Shown piece after piece: positions 12,660-23,396 of a stretch of DNA of 64,000 nt (position 1 is the first letter of the stretch; each line of letters opens with the position of its first letter). The translations under genes were made by a program, and so were the position numbers. Origin of the DNA: Dillenia suffruticosa (lineage: Eukaryota > Streptophyta > Magnoliopsida > Dilleniales > Dilleniaceae); the NCBI GenBank assembly GCA_033439265.1, contig JAVTVX010000030.1:4404501-4468500 (forward strand), in the 5' to 3' direction. Under the pieces are notes generated by a model. It was not told the origin of the DNA and did no database searches. It worked only from the letters and a program-made list of their open reading frames with translations.

Positions 12660-13285
12660 GAATAAATAAAATATTATTATTTGAATTTATTCCTAAAAAT
12701 ATATAATTAGGTATACATACGCCACCGGATCATACCAGATTAAATATTTTTTTAAATTAAAGAAAAACAAATATTTAATTTTATCAATTCCTTTTTCTTC
12801 TATAAAAAGACATTAATTTTGTGATTTAAATTTATTATAAAATATTTAATTAAATATTATTATAATTTGAATTTACTTCCCAAAATTAATGTCTTTTTAA
12901 TTAAAGATTAAAAATATTTAATTTTATCAATTTCTTTTCTTTTTATAAAAAGACATCGAGAATTCACTCCCAAAAAAATCTAATTAAGTGTACATACGCC
13001 GGATCGTACCAACTTATGTTTTTTTTGTTTAATTATAGATTAAAAATATTTAATTTTATTATTTGATGTTCTTTTTAAAAGCACGATGAGTTTATAATTT
13101 GAATTTATTGTGAAATATTTAATTAAATATTATTGTGATTTGAATTTAATCCCTCAAAAGAATCTTATTAGGTGAATATACACCGGATCACGCCAGATTA
13201 TGCATCTTTTCTAATTAAAGGTCGAAAAATATTTAATTTTATTATTTCCTTTTCATTTTATAAAAAAAGACATTAAAGTTTGGCA
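12660..13285 (+). repeat. Degenerate tandem repeat, about three units, with a conserved CGCCGGATC core
   Basis: Three AT-rich units share the order: TTGAATTTA..CC, AATTAGGTxTACATACGCC, CCGGATCATACCAGATTA, then AAATATTTAATTTTAT and TATAAAAAGACAT. The cores lie at about 12710-12742, 12990-13015 and 13170-13200, so spacings are about 280 and 185 bp. No coding potential. Confidence 0.75.
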
Positions 13286-13744
13286 AAATGAATCCAACCT
13301 CATGTCCAAAAGGGTTGTAAAAAAGAGAGCCTTACAATAGTGTGTTTGGCAACCTGAGGAAGGAAGGAATAGGATGAGAAAAGAAAAAATTAAATAAAAA
13401 TCATGTTTTGTAACAAAAATATGTAATGAAAAAGAGATGAAAAATAAAATAAAATAAAATAAAATTACGTTTGATTGGATGAGAAAAAAAGAAAATATAT
13501 GTTAAAAAATACAATAATTTACTATTTTATCATTTTTAAAATTTATTATTTTTAAAATAGATAACATAAAAATAAATTTAATATTTGAAATTTTAAAAGG
13601 AAATCCGTTCTCTTCAAAACCTATTGATTTGGTGGAATTAAAAATTTGAGCTTAGAAAGTTTTATAAAAGCCCACTAAAATATTTTCCTCCGATAGATTG
13701 TTTTGTCAAATATGCGTAGATTTTTTAAAAACCATTCCTCTCTC
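13286..13744. other. AT-rich intergenic DNA, nothing recognised
   Basis: Low-complexity A/T-rich sequence including a short run of AAAAT units near 13445. No coding, RNA or mobile-element signature is visible. Confidence 0.6.
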
Positions 13745-14518
13745 TAGGGGTGAGTATTATTTCATTAAAATCGAAAAAACTAATTTCGCCGAACCATTTA
13801 TTTATATTTTGTATGGTTTATTAAGTATTCAGTTTGATTTTGGGTAAAATCAAACTTTAATTTAATTTATTTAGACAATTATTAGTTTTAGTAATGTTTA
13901 TTTCGATCAAATCAAATTAGCCGAATTAATTAAAAATATTATACATATTTTAAATAATTTTTATTCATATAAATATTATTATATTATTATAATTAAAATT
14001 AAAATAGAAAAAATCTAAAAATTAAAACTAATATAGTAAAAATTAATGAAAAACATTTAACTTCCACATTTCAAGTTCCAAATTTCCAATTTCTAGTCCA
14101 TTTTATGACTTTTTCACTCCCAAACTTAAGACTCTTATCTCTTCCTCTCCTTCTCCTATTTCATTTCTTTCCTACTCCCAAAATTTAATTTATTTGAAAT
14201 TTGAAATTTTCAATTTTCAATTATAAGTAAATTTTGAATTTTAAAATTATAATTTATAGTTCCAAATTGATATGAATGATACATAAATTATATTTACATA
14301 AATATGAATAAAAAGTAGTATTATTTAAAAGTCTTTTATAATTAAAGATTTCAACAATTTGGTTAATTTGAATAATTAAATCGAATTAATTATTTAATTT
14401 AGTAAAATGAATTATTGATTTTTAATTTATTTGGTTAACTTATGATTATAAAAATTATATAACGAATCAAATCAATTATTTTAATTATTTCGATTACGAT
14501 TTAATCGAATACTCTCTA
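13745..14518. mobile_element. Probable non-autonomous TIR element (hAT-like MITE)
   Basis: The left end TAGGGGTGAGTATTATTTC and the reverse complement of the right end, TAGAGAGTATTCGATTAAAT, are imperfect inverted repeats, each followed by ATTAAAATCG- or TTAAATCG-like sequence. The interior is made of CGAATTAA/TTAATTCG-type repeats without coding capacity, as in the widespread plant elements that start TAGGGGTG. The 8-bp target duplication expected for hAT is not clear. Confidence 0.5.
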
Positions 14519-15006
14519 TCTTTTCCACCAAAACCCACCATCCATCCAAATGAATCAAAAGAGCATTAGGAGACGATGGATTTTTTGCACAAAGGAATGG
14601 TATTCCTTAATTCCTTTCATGAGGTCTGGCCTTAACCACATAGGGTGGTGTCTCATGCACAAATGATGCAAATGAGATATTTGATCAACGTTGTCTTTTG
14701 GTTAGGCTATATTCAAATATTTTTAATCGATGCTATTTTCACAGCAATTCATTACCAATGGTTTAGAAATGGTTCTTAAGGATCTTCATCTAAATCTAGT
14801 CAATTTTTGGAGCATTTGTTTGATAGTAGTTTCTAGTTTTGTAACCTTGGTTTTGTTCATGGTTTGTGGTTTTTAATTTTCATATCGTTGCTAGATATGA
14901 TCACAATTTTGGAATAGTTGGTTTTTGGTTCTTAATTTAGAGAAATCAAAACCAAACCTTAAAGTTCGATTTCATTTCTAGAACCACTTATTTTGAGTCT
15001 GGTTTT

Positions 15007-15124
15007 TTTTAGGTACTATGGTTAGACCACCAACCCAGTATCCGGAGTTTCGCCCTGACTAATCTGGGTCGATTGCTTGCAGGACCCAATTGAGGGGGCA
15101 AATCTTCCAATACTGATTTTTCTG
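15007..15124 (-). mobile_element. 5'-truncated SINE (family B, copy 1)
   Basis: On the minus strand it matches the 3' half of the copy at 54408-54602: CCCTCAATT, the segment around GATTAGTCAGGGCGAAA, GGATACTG and GTTGGTGGTCTA. It is flanked by TTATTTTGAGTCTGGTTTT (14988-15006) and TTATTTCGAGTCTGATTTT (15125-15143), a 19-bp target-site duplication with two mismatches. The tRNA-like head is missing, so this is a 5'-truncated insertion. Confidence 0.8.
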
Positions 15125-15625
15125 TTATTTCGAGTCTGATTTTGGTTTTAAATGATTTTAGTTTCGGTTATAATTTTAAACTATTTCGATTTTGCTTCTA
15201 GAATTATAAATTTAAAAAATAATAATAAAAATAAATATCAATCTTTTCTTCTTTCTTTTATTAAAAAAAAGAATATGAATAATGCAGTTAATTAATAATA
15301 AAATGATTTTAATTAGAAGTTTATTGTGTTTTATTTGTTAACCGAGCCACTTAACCGATTCAATTGTGAACATTCGAAACTCATTTTATTTCGTCCCATA
15401 AGGAATAAGTTATTTATATGTAATAATTTTTCATGATAAATATTTAATACTCCTATTAAATTTATAAAATAATTTATTAAATTAGTTTTTTAATATAAAA
15501 TTTATATATATTTTTATAACTGAATTTTAATGTGAAAAGTAGATTTAACATTAATATTAATTTAAATAGAAAATTTTTTAATATTTTCAATTTTTAATAT
15601 AATTTATTTTGTAGTGAACGATTTA

Positions 15626-15669
<44 letters not shown>

Positions 15670-15693
15670 ATGTGTGTGTGTGTGTGTGTGTGT
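15626..15693. repeat. Compound (TA)n(TG)n microsatellite
   Basis: About eleven TA units followed by about twenty-three TG units with one TA interruption. It borders a SINE-like tRNA-type head at about 15700-15800. Confidence 0.95.
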
Positions 15694-15699
15694 TTGAAA

Positions 15700-16000
15700 G
15701 GAATCAGCTTAAACTAATGGTTAGAATCGAAAATGACGGTTCGAACCCAGAGTTCTCACTTCTCGGTTATTCAAAATGATGATAAAAAATCCAACCTTTA
15801 GATATAATTTTTGATTTTTTTTTTAGATATCTTGACTTGATCACAATTCAATATTTGAAATTTTGCTTTGATTAATGTAGATCGAATGTCGTAGGGCTTA
15901 TTTTTAGGGATAGATCTCCTAACATTATTTTTTTCGAGTTTAAAGGGAATCGAACTCCTGACCTAATTAAGGGACGAAAGTGCCTGTGCTAATCCTAAAC
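15700..16000. mobile_element. Two adjacent degenerate SINE segments
   Basis: At about 15705-15800, plus strand, there is a tRNA-like head: TTAAACTAATGGTTAGA (box A type) and GACGGTTCGAACCC (box B type). At about 15812-16000, minus strand, a family-A-like copy carries GAGTTCGATTCCC, ATCTATCCCTAAAAATA and CATTCGATCTACATTAATC, comparable with the copy at 22383. Boundaries are approximate and no target-site duplications could be read. Confidence 0.6.
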
Positions 16001-16111
16001 CGTTGATTAGATCTGATTCATGAACCGTTGACTATGGTTCGGTTTCTTTTGATTTCATGGTTTGGTTTGAATCGTGACCGTGTCTAGTAGTTGCTCCGTC
16101 GAGGGTTTTTT

Positions 16112-16374
16112 TGGGCTTTTCTCTATTTGGGTTTTGATTTGAATCTTGTTTGGGCTAGTGATTTGCTTTGCAGTTTTGTTGTTGTCTGGGCTTCGTTCCC
16201 TTGGTTTGGACACGTTTAGCCCGTTTCAAAAAAGAGGAAATTAAATCGGCCCAAATCAAACCTATCCTTTTAGAAATTGGGCCTATGCCGCCCATAAAAC
16301 GGGCCAGCCGATAATTGTAGTTCCATGGTTCTCTTCTTGTACCAAACCCTAGTTTTTCTTCACTAGTATTTATA
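16112..16374 (+). promoter_or_regulatory. PFD2 promoter: site II elements, telo-box, TATA-like box
   Basis: TGGGCT/TGGGCC (site II type) occurs at 16112-16117, 16151-16156, 16187-16192, 16248-16253 (as GGCCCA) and 16278-16283. A telo-box AAACCCTA lies at 16344-16351 and a TATA-like TATTTATA at 16367-16374. In plants, clustered site II plus telo-box is typical of growth-linked housekeeping genes bound by TCP factors; that use here is inference. Transcription probably starts near 16,395-16,405. Confidence 0.7.
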
Positions 16375-16435
16375 CGACTGAACGGTAGTGGAGCATTCTT
16401 AATTAGACCCTGAAGAACTTCGTGTAATCGCCGCG

Positions 16436-19421
16436 GTAAGTCTTGTATTTTGTAATCAAATCGACTTTGATTTTCATTTGTAACAGGTCGAATTATACAA
16501 CACTTGATTCAGTTTCGACTTTGCTGTTGTCGATTTCTTTGAAATCCTAATACATTATTACACAGTATTCCAGTGATTGTTTGTTTATTTATAACAAGCT
16601 TTATCCAGAGTGCATTGCTTAGTTCAAATTTTGATTCTTTGTTCTAATTCTCAGCAGAAGTATAGGATGTTTCTTTGTTTGTTTGCTGTCCTTATATATA
16701 TAACTGGATTTTTTTTCATTCTTTTTTAAATTAGTGAAGGAAATGATAGTTCAAGAATAAAAGGTATGAAGGGGAAGACCTTATTTTGTATTTGACGAAT
16801 TCCAGAAAAAATAAATAAATTGTATTTTTTTTTTTAGTGTGAGTCTTTTGTAATAGCGTATTTATGGGTTTTTAGTTAAATTGTGATTTAAAGTGAAAGA
16901 AAGGAAATGATGAGTTAAGTAAAAGGTTTGAGCAGGAAGACATTGTATAGTGACTGAATAGATGAATTTTTGGGGTGCAAAATTTTGGAAACTGAAGAGA
17001 GCCCCTGTACTTGCACAAGTGGTTGCAATGTGACTTTCGCAATCTCTTCTATAACAAATGCTTCCAATGTTTTGGAAATTTTTGGGTTGTATGAAAAGGC
17101 GTGGGTTGCTTTCTAGAATTGAATGCTGACCTAGACTTCTCCCAACATTTGCCCCAAAAAATGCATCTATTGGTCGCTAGACTGCTTTTTGCATTGATCA
17201 AAACCTCCTTGCTGATCCTTTCACTGCTATTCCTCTTATCCCTTTGTCTGTCTTTCTTTTACAATTCTGATTTTATTGATTTAATTGGTTTTAAGTTAAC
17301 ACTTTGGTCTTAATTGGATCTCAAATGGCAAAAGAAAAGATTTCATGACACTGTATAGGTAAGTTTCTTTTCTTCCTGTGCCACATCAGCTTGCCAACTA
17401 ATATCGGGTGCCTGTAAGTGCTGAACATGGATACTCATGTCAAGCAGACTGAGAAAAATAAACTCTGTAACTCAACATGAAATCACTTTGTGGATAAAAA
17501 ACTGAATGACTTAAATGACAAAATTCAACATAGCATGGTTTCAATAATGTTGAGATGTTTAAAGATTCCACTTAATGCTTTTCAATAACCAATGGAATTG
17601 CTTCACTTTGGCTAATGACTGAGTTTTACACCATGCATCATTATTCATTTATGTATGTTATTTCAATGTGTAAATCATATTTTTCAATTCTCCGCTCTTT
17701 TATGTGTTCTTGTTGATCTGATCTTTGAATAGTTTGCTTTTTGGCTCTTAGCATGTTGCAATCAGCTTTCCACGGGTTTACTGCTCTCTCTCTCTTTCTC
17801 TCTATTATAAGGCAGAGATTTTCCCAGATTAGCAAAACCTGATTACCAAAATGGTTGATTATTAAGATTTGATTTTCGTTAGATACTATGGAAAGAAAAC
17901 CAGAGATGGGGTTTCCGAGACATGGTATTAATTTCAGAAAATGTTTTTTCTTTTTCTTTTTTGGGGTTTGTTGTATTCAAGCTTGTATTTGGCAGATTCT
18001 TATGATGTTTGGTTCTGTGTATGATTGCAAATCTTTCATTAGATGTTGCTCTCTGCTTATATTTTGTTCATGGTTGTTTGATGAAACTTAGAAGCTGGTG
18101 TTTTGATTTGTTGTCGGACATGTGTTTGTCTAGTTGCCTCAAATCGATCCTTTGTTTATCTGAGGTGTGGTTATGTTCTTCTATGTATTCTATGCCAACC
18201 TATTTGTTTGGCGATGCTGAGTTTGTATTTGATGTGCATATTGGAATCCAAGTCATGTTCTTTCATTCTATGGTGCTTTGCTCATAGAGTCTGAAGTAGT
18301 ATATATGACATTGCATGTAAACTTATGTGTCAATTCTAATACCTGATCTCATGATTTGTCACAAAGAGGACTATTTGGGCTGCAGTATTAACAATTCTGT
18401 TTTGTAGCTATGATGCAATTATTTCTGGATTTTTTGGTGTGTGAAATCTTTCATAATTGTTAACATGCAATGGTCTACAGTTTAAGATGCAATGTTGTTT
18501 AATGTTGTGCAACTCTTATGAGTTATGGTACTGAGATAATGAAACTTGTGCAATAAGTGGGCTTAGACCCCCTAAGTACATTCTCAGGACTCTATTTTAG
18601 ACTAAGAAAAAGATCATTTTTGTGCTTAAAATCATATTGGACCTTTTCTTTCCCTTTTTTGGGTGATGATGTCAAACCATCTTCATTCTTTTGCATGGAA
18701 GAATATGTGGTCATCACAAAATTTCCTGCCTTGCCTCCATTTGATACAATGATGCCTCATCCTTGTTTGGGGCTTGCCTGAGTAATATTGTTGACAAAGG
18801 GCGTATCAGTAGCTCTTCAGCATGCTTGAATATTTCATCAGTGGATTTCATGCTTCTATCCCTTGCTCTCTCTTTCTTGTATTCACTGTGAATTGTCTTT
18901 GTTTGCACCTTCTGGTGATTAACCTAAGTACTATTACTTTAGCTGTTTTATGAATATGTTTTCTTTTGTTTCTCTCTTGTTTGATAAGTTGTTTGTGCTT
19001 TTTATCCTAACCAAAAATAATGCTCAAGAAATAGTACTTTGGTTCAGTTGTCTTGCTTTGGTCATGTTTATCATCTTTCTTTGCTCATGTTTAAAAATAA
19101 TGCTTAGAAAGGCATTCATTTTTCTTGTTCTCTTGGTATTGGACATGTTAATCATGTTGTGCTCTCTTGTCCCCATTCATCTACAGAAGGACGAAAGTGT
19201 TGTTGGAACAACTTGAGTGTAATATCAATAGCTAGAAGTGCCTAAACTAAGAGGTTCACTTGCTTATGAAGCATTAATTGTTTGTCCTCTTGATGTGTAT
19301 TAGCCAGCAACCCAATGGTTGCCAAACGTGTTCATGCTGATTTATGCCACTATCAGAGTGATAGTTTGATAATTGCTACTTCCTTGCCACAATCTTGACT
19401 TGTGCTCTTCGTTTTTTCCAG
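16436..19421 (+). other. 2,986-bp intron in the 5' leader of PFD2
   Basis: The donor CGCGGTAAG at 16436 and the acceptor TTTTTTCCAG ending at 19421 remove nearly 3 kb between a short leader exon (about 16,395-16,435) and the coding exon, whose ATG follows the acceptor by four bases. The interior is T-rich intron-like sequence. Its open frames, such as 17101-17313 and 18009-18294, are hydrophobic T-rich noise. Whether further leader exons exist inside cannot be seen. Confidence 0.65.
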
Positions 19422-19425
19422 AATC

Positions 19426-19875
19426 ATGGCAAGTAAAGCTGCAGGTGATGGAAAAGAACCGGCAAATGAGCAAATGATAGCCAATATGTATGCTTCTTTG
19501 AGGTCTGAAATCAACCAAATATATTCCAAAATCACGGAATTGGAGATGGAAGTGAGTGAACACTCTTTGGTGATTGGAGCTATACAACCACTTGATCCAT
19601 TAAGGCGGTGCTATAGGATGATAGGTGGTGTTCTTGTAGAGAGAACTATCAAAGAGGTCCTGCCAGCTGTTCAGCGAAACAAAGAAGGGCTTGAGGAAGT
19701 AATTTCTAGACTTAATGAGGCATTGGAAAAGAAGAAAAAGGAAGTTGCTGAATTCGAGGCTAAATACAAAATTAGGATCAGAAAAGCCGATAATGATGTG
19801 AAGGATGAAGGTGGTCGGAAGGAGGGTTCTGCACAAGGTGTCCTTGTTGGTCCTGCAGGTGGAAATGATCAATAA
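19426..19875 (+). CDS. PFD2: Prefoldin subunit 2 (beta-type)
   Basis: 149-residue beta subunit of the hexameric cytosolic co-chaperone that hands unfolded tubulin and actin to the CCT chaperonin; plant prefoldin also acts in the nucleus. Seen: an N-terminal helix with NMYASLRSEINQIYSKITEL, the family hallmark LDPLRRCYRMIGGVLVERTI forming the beta hairpins, and a C-terminal coiled coil ending KKKEVAEFEAKYKIRIRKA. A short charged/glycine tail follows. Length matches the family. The ATG at 19426 is four bases after a splice acceptor; the extra upstream codons of the open frame belong to the intron. The whole coding region is in one exon. Confidence 0.95.
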   Translation: MASKAAGDGKEPANEQMIANMYASLRSEINQIYSKITELEMEVSEHSLVIGAIQPLDPLRRCYRMIGGVLVERTIKEVLPAVQRNKEGLEEVISRLNEALEKKKKEVAEFEAKYKIRIRKADNDVKDEGGRKEGSAQGVLVGPAGGNDQ

Positions 19876-20040
19876 TTTGTGGCAATTGCAGTGTGTTACA
19901 TTAGTCTCTATATTTTGAACAGTTAGGGAGAAATTTTATTTGCCTTTTGTATTGTCTGGGGACTTGATACTTTGCTCAAGCTCGACTTAGTTGTAACATA
20001 TGAACATTGTTGTGTGCTAAAAGGCATTATCATCTTTTTC
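19876..20040 (+). other. 3' untranslated region of PFD2 (approximate)
   Basis: T-rich sequence with TTTGTATTGT- and TGTAACAT-like far-upstream polyadenylation signals. The end is inferred to be near 20,030-20,040. No separate gene is visible. Confidence 0.5.
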
Positions 20041-22380
20041 GGCATGTGAGTTTCTTGTATCCAACCATGTAGAGTCACCCTGCAAGGTATCTATTGGCGG
20101 ATTGTTCATGACTTCTTGCCTTGTCGTTTGCGCCTGGTTTTTGCAGAGAAGAGATCAACCATGTTATGCAGATGCCATTAAACATATTTCTGGTGAGCAG
20201 TTGGTAGTTGCTTAAATTAGCTGAACTTTTTGTTGATAAAGGGCCCACTTTTTCATTACACTAAAATTCTTGCTTGTGCTGTTTTGTAGGTTCACTCATT
20301 CAGTGAATTCATATGCTATGTTGCCATTGCCATAATCTTAATCTGGACCCCTGGGACACTTGTTAGTGTCCGTCAATTTAGATCTGATTCCGCTATGAGT
20401 GAAGAACTTTGCACACCTTAACATCAGGCTTGTACAATGGCTGCCCTTGAAAATGGTGTGGACAACTTTAGGCATAAACTGCTCAGGTCAAGAGGTGCAA
20501 AACTTTTGCTTGCAGAGGGAGTGATTTCATGTGTATCGTATGGATTCATTCTAAGTTGCTTTCCATTTTGTTTTCTGGTGTGCTTCCGTGCCTCATAAGT
20601 AGTCGTGTCTGGCTGCTTTGGTGATACGATAGGGACAGTGTTTGTCTTGCTCTTTGTTGAATGTCTGTGTCCCTTGTTCTTCTATGTTGATGTCCATATC
20701 CTCATTTAGTCAATTTTTATCATTTTTTTATGTTTCCTAATTTTGTTTAGGACACTTGAGTCCATAATTGGTGGTGCATGAATCAAGTTATAGGGTTAAC
20801 AAGGCTTTCACTTAAGCGTTGGGCTCTGGCATGACTACCAAGTAGGGTGTGAACCATCAAATTTTGGTAAAATTTGAACTGATTGGATGTAAGCTATTTC
20901 TGAATTAAATGTTTCTTTGATGCATAGGCTCGGTTATGGAGTAACAAAAATATAATGTAAAAAACTCAGATTTTTTTTATTATTTTATTATTTTTTATAT
21001 ATAATCTTAGTATTTCTCACAAACAATTTTACATACCAAGGTAAAAATTCTCAAAAACTCAGAATTTCTCTGTAAATGAGGGTGAATTTATCACAATATT
21101 AATAAATTTTGGCATTAAATGTCAATTTTTCTTCCATTGTGCACACACTGCGTCTTATTGGGGCATGAGGCAGGAGTAATATGCATGCCGAAGAAATACA
21201 AGGTTGTCTTTTTTTTCTTTTTACCTGTCAGTATCAGAGCTATTCCATTAATTTGGCTGAGTACTCTGGGACCCGTCAGACTTTCTCAATTTCTGTCTTT
21301 TTTAAGGCTCAAAATTTGAAACTTGATTAAGGAAATTTAGCACCCTATCACTACACCCATAACTACACCCATAGGAGATTGGTTTTATCTCTTTGTTGCT
21401 ATATATTGATTTCTTGTGGCAAAAATACATTTCATTAGATATGATCAGCAATCATGGAAGACAACGCTACAAAGCTATTCTCATGCTTGAAGATGTTCCA
21501 CAATTGCTTAATAAAGGCACTCAGATCAACCACTGATATTGCCAACGTGGTGCATGCTTCTCTTTGTTTATGAGCTATTACCAAATCCATAAAGACGTGT
21601 CATGAATTACACACCCAAAACTAAAACGCAAGTTACAGACAGATAGTTGATTTAATAAAAAAAATATTAAATTTTATAATAAAAAATTAGGATCGAATCT
21701 TAAGAATTGAAAAAATTACGCTGAGAGAGATCATCTTTAAAGAGAATTCAACGGTAATTCATATCCGATTAGTCAAAACATGGCTACAAATGTCGTTGGT
21801 CCAATTACTCGAAAAAAAGAAAAGAAAATTCTAAAATGAAAGCCAAAAGCAAGAGTTAGGCACTTACCATTCAACAAAGTGGACAGAGAGCTGGTGGAGT
21901 TACAAATTGCGTAATGCTTTATATTAATGGCCTAAATAAATTAAATGTAACGAGGAAAATAATATTAACAAAAAATAAAAAATTTTCAGACTCGAGTTAT
22001 CTTGGATCTCTCAAAACAACATTCGAATCGAACACAAAATTTTATGAAGAAGAGGAGATGTATTTTTCGCTACTCCGCGCATGTTTCACTATTAGAAAAA
22101 TATTAATTGAATTCTTTTTCGACCAATAGAAAAGATTTTTTTTTTTAAAAAAAAAAATTAGAATTCATTTTTCAAGACAACAAATTGTTGGCATGCTAGA
22201 AATTCTAAACCAGTGGAGTATAATAAAATTTATTCGCAAATTATTTTTAAAAAAGAAAAGCATACCATAGATAGAAAATAACATTCCGATACCGTTATGC
22301 GTGTCTGCTTGTAAATTTATCGGTTACAAAATAAGATTATGAAATTTATATATTTTAAATTTATTTCAGATTAAATTCTT
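20041..22380. other. Intergenic DNA, no gene recognised
   Basis: Mixed-composition DNA with no conserved protein, RNA or transposon signature. It is T-rich to about 20,940, then AT-rich. Reading frames such as 21119-21319 and 21914-22129 show no family features. Confidence 0.55.
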
Positions 22381-22382
22381 TT

Positions 22383-22550
22383 AGATTGAGTGATTAAGAG
22401 TACTCTAGCCTTTTAATTAGAGATTTTGAGTTTAACTCTGAGAATGATGAAAAAAGATTTGAAAAGGTCAATCCCTAAAATAGACTGTACAATATTCGAA
22501 TCGGATTAATCGGATAAAATTCGGATACCGATGATAAAAAAAAAAAAAAA
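22383..22550 (+). mobile_element. SINE (family A, copy 2)
   Basis: The tRNA-like head GATTGAGTGATTAAG is followed by a decayed box B region (GAGTTTAACTCTGAG), GTCAATCCCTAAAATAG, ATTCGAATCGGATTAATC and TCGGATACCG, then an A14 tail. It aligns by eye with the minus-strand copy at 60273-60422. The target-site duplication is unclear. Confidence 0.75.
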
Positions 22551-22592
22551 TCTTGTTATGGGGCATTCTGGTTGGTGGACTCTAACCGGCTT

Positions 22593-22846
22593 GTCCACAC
22601 TTTGATTGGCCATTTTTGAACCAATCACCCACTCAAAATTTCACACTTCTGTCACCCCTAAATGCTAACCCACCGGCCCCTTTCTCGGCCTTTTGGCTAA
22701 GATCAAGTGTAGTAAACGCTAAACCACCGATAATATCACATGAGAAATTACCAAGCGGCACGTCGAGCACACTATACTCGTTTAAAAATGCCAATTCACT
22801 TTTTAATCTTAAAAAATGTATTGTGTCATTTTCGCAGCATAAATTA
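22593..22846 (+). repeat. Local segment duplication, copy 1 (contains the U2 insertion)
   Basis: Aligns with 23190-23396: GTCCACACTTTGATTGGCC, TTGAACCAATCACCC, TCACATGAGAAATTAC, AAGCGGCACGTCGAGCACAC, CGTTTAAAAATGCC and TTTTCGCAGCATAAATTAA, with scattered mismatches. The only large difference is a 54-bp expansion in copy 1 (a 40-bp insert plus its flanking duplication). Both copies carry CCAAT and near-telo-box motifs, so the segment may derive from a gene promoter; no gene follows. Confidence 0.85.
22675..22714 (+). pseudogene. 3'-truncated U2 snRNA retrofragment
   Basis: Bases 22679-22714 match the 5' end of plant U2 snRNA from about nt 4 to nt 39, including TTTCTCGGCCTTTTGGCTAA and ending exactly at the branch-point-recognition GTAGTA. 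The remaining ~155 nt of U2 are absent, so this is not functional. It is flanked by AATGCTAACCCACC (22661-22674) and AACGCTAAACCACC (22715-22728), a probable 14-bp target-site duplication with two mismatches. The sister segment has the single uninterrupted site AACCCTAACCCACC at 23257-23270. Confidence 0.88.
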
Positions 22847-22849
22847 AAA

Positions 22850-23189
22850 ACATTAAATTAAAAAATGATATTTTGTGAGAATACAATAAAAGAAAATATG
22901 GACAAATGATCAAATATGAAAATATAAGAATATTAAAAATATAAGAAATTTTATTTAAATATTAATTATTTTATAAAAATAATAAAGTTTTCATTTTTTA
23001 TAATAAAAATTTAAAATGATCAAATATGTAATTATTAATCATAATTAAGAAAATAATATAAAAAAATTATAATTAAAAAAATAAATAATTCATTGAATAT
23101 AAAAAAATATAAGAATTTTTTGTATAAATATTGTTTATATTGAGACATTTCCAAAACAAATAATATTTCAAAAACGCATGGATCAGAGA
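22850..23189. other. AT-rich spacer between the two duplicated segments
   Basis: Very A/T-rich; AATATAAGAA-like words repeat (for example near 22922, 22937 and 23100). No coding or RNA signature. Confidence 0.6.
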
Positions 23190-23396
23190 TCCAAACTGTC
23201 ATTGGCCCTTTTCGAACCAATCAACCCCTCAAAATTTTCCACTCCTGTCGCCCCTAAACCCTAACCCACCAATAGTCTCACATGAGAAATTACAAAGCGG
23301 CACGTCGAACACACTATAGACTATACGTTTAAAAATGCCTATTCACTTTATGATCTTAAAAAAAGTATTGTGCGTTATTTTCGCAGCATAAATTAA
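23190..23396 (+). repeat. Local segment duplication, copy 2 (empty site)
   Basis: Counterpart of 22593-22846 without the U2 insert. It keeps CATTGGCCCTTTTCGAACCA, the TAAACCCTAACCCACC stretch and AAGCGGCACGTCGAACACAC. A TATATATATATG run at about 23503 and CTTTGACTTTG lie downstream, but no gene model could be built. Confidence 0.85.

Noticed and set aside
17101-19216. Hydrophobic plus-strand frames at 17101-17313, 18009-18294 and 18950-19216 as small membrane proteins
   Set aside because: They are T-rich stretches in the PFD2 leader intron; Phe/Leu-rich translation is expected from composition.
22679-22714. Functional U2 snRNA gene
   Set aside because: Only about 36 of roughly 195 nt are present, and there is no plant snRNA upstream sequence element with TATA at the required spacing.
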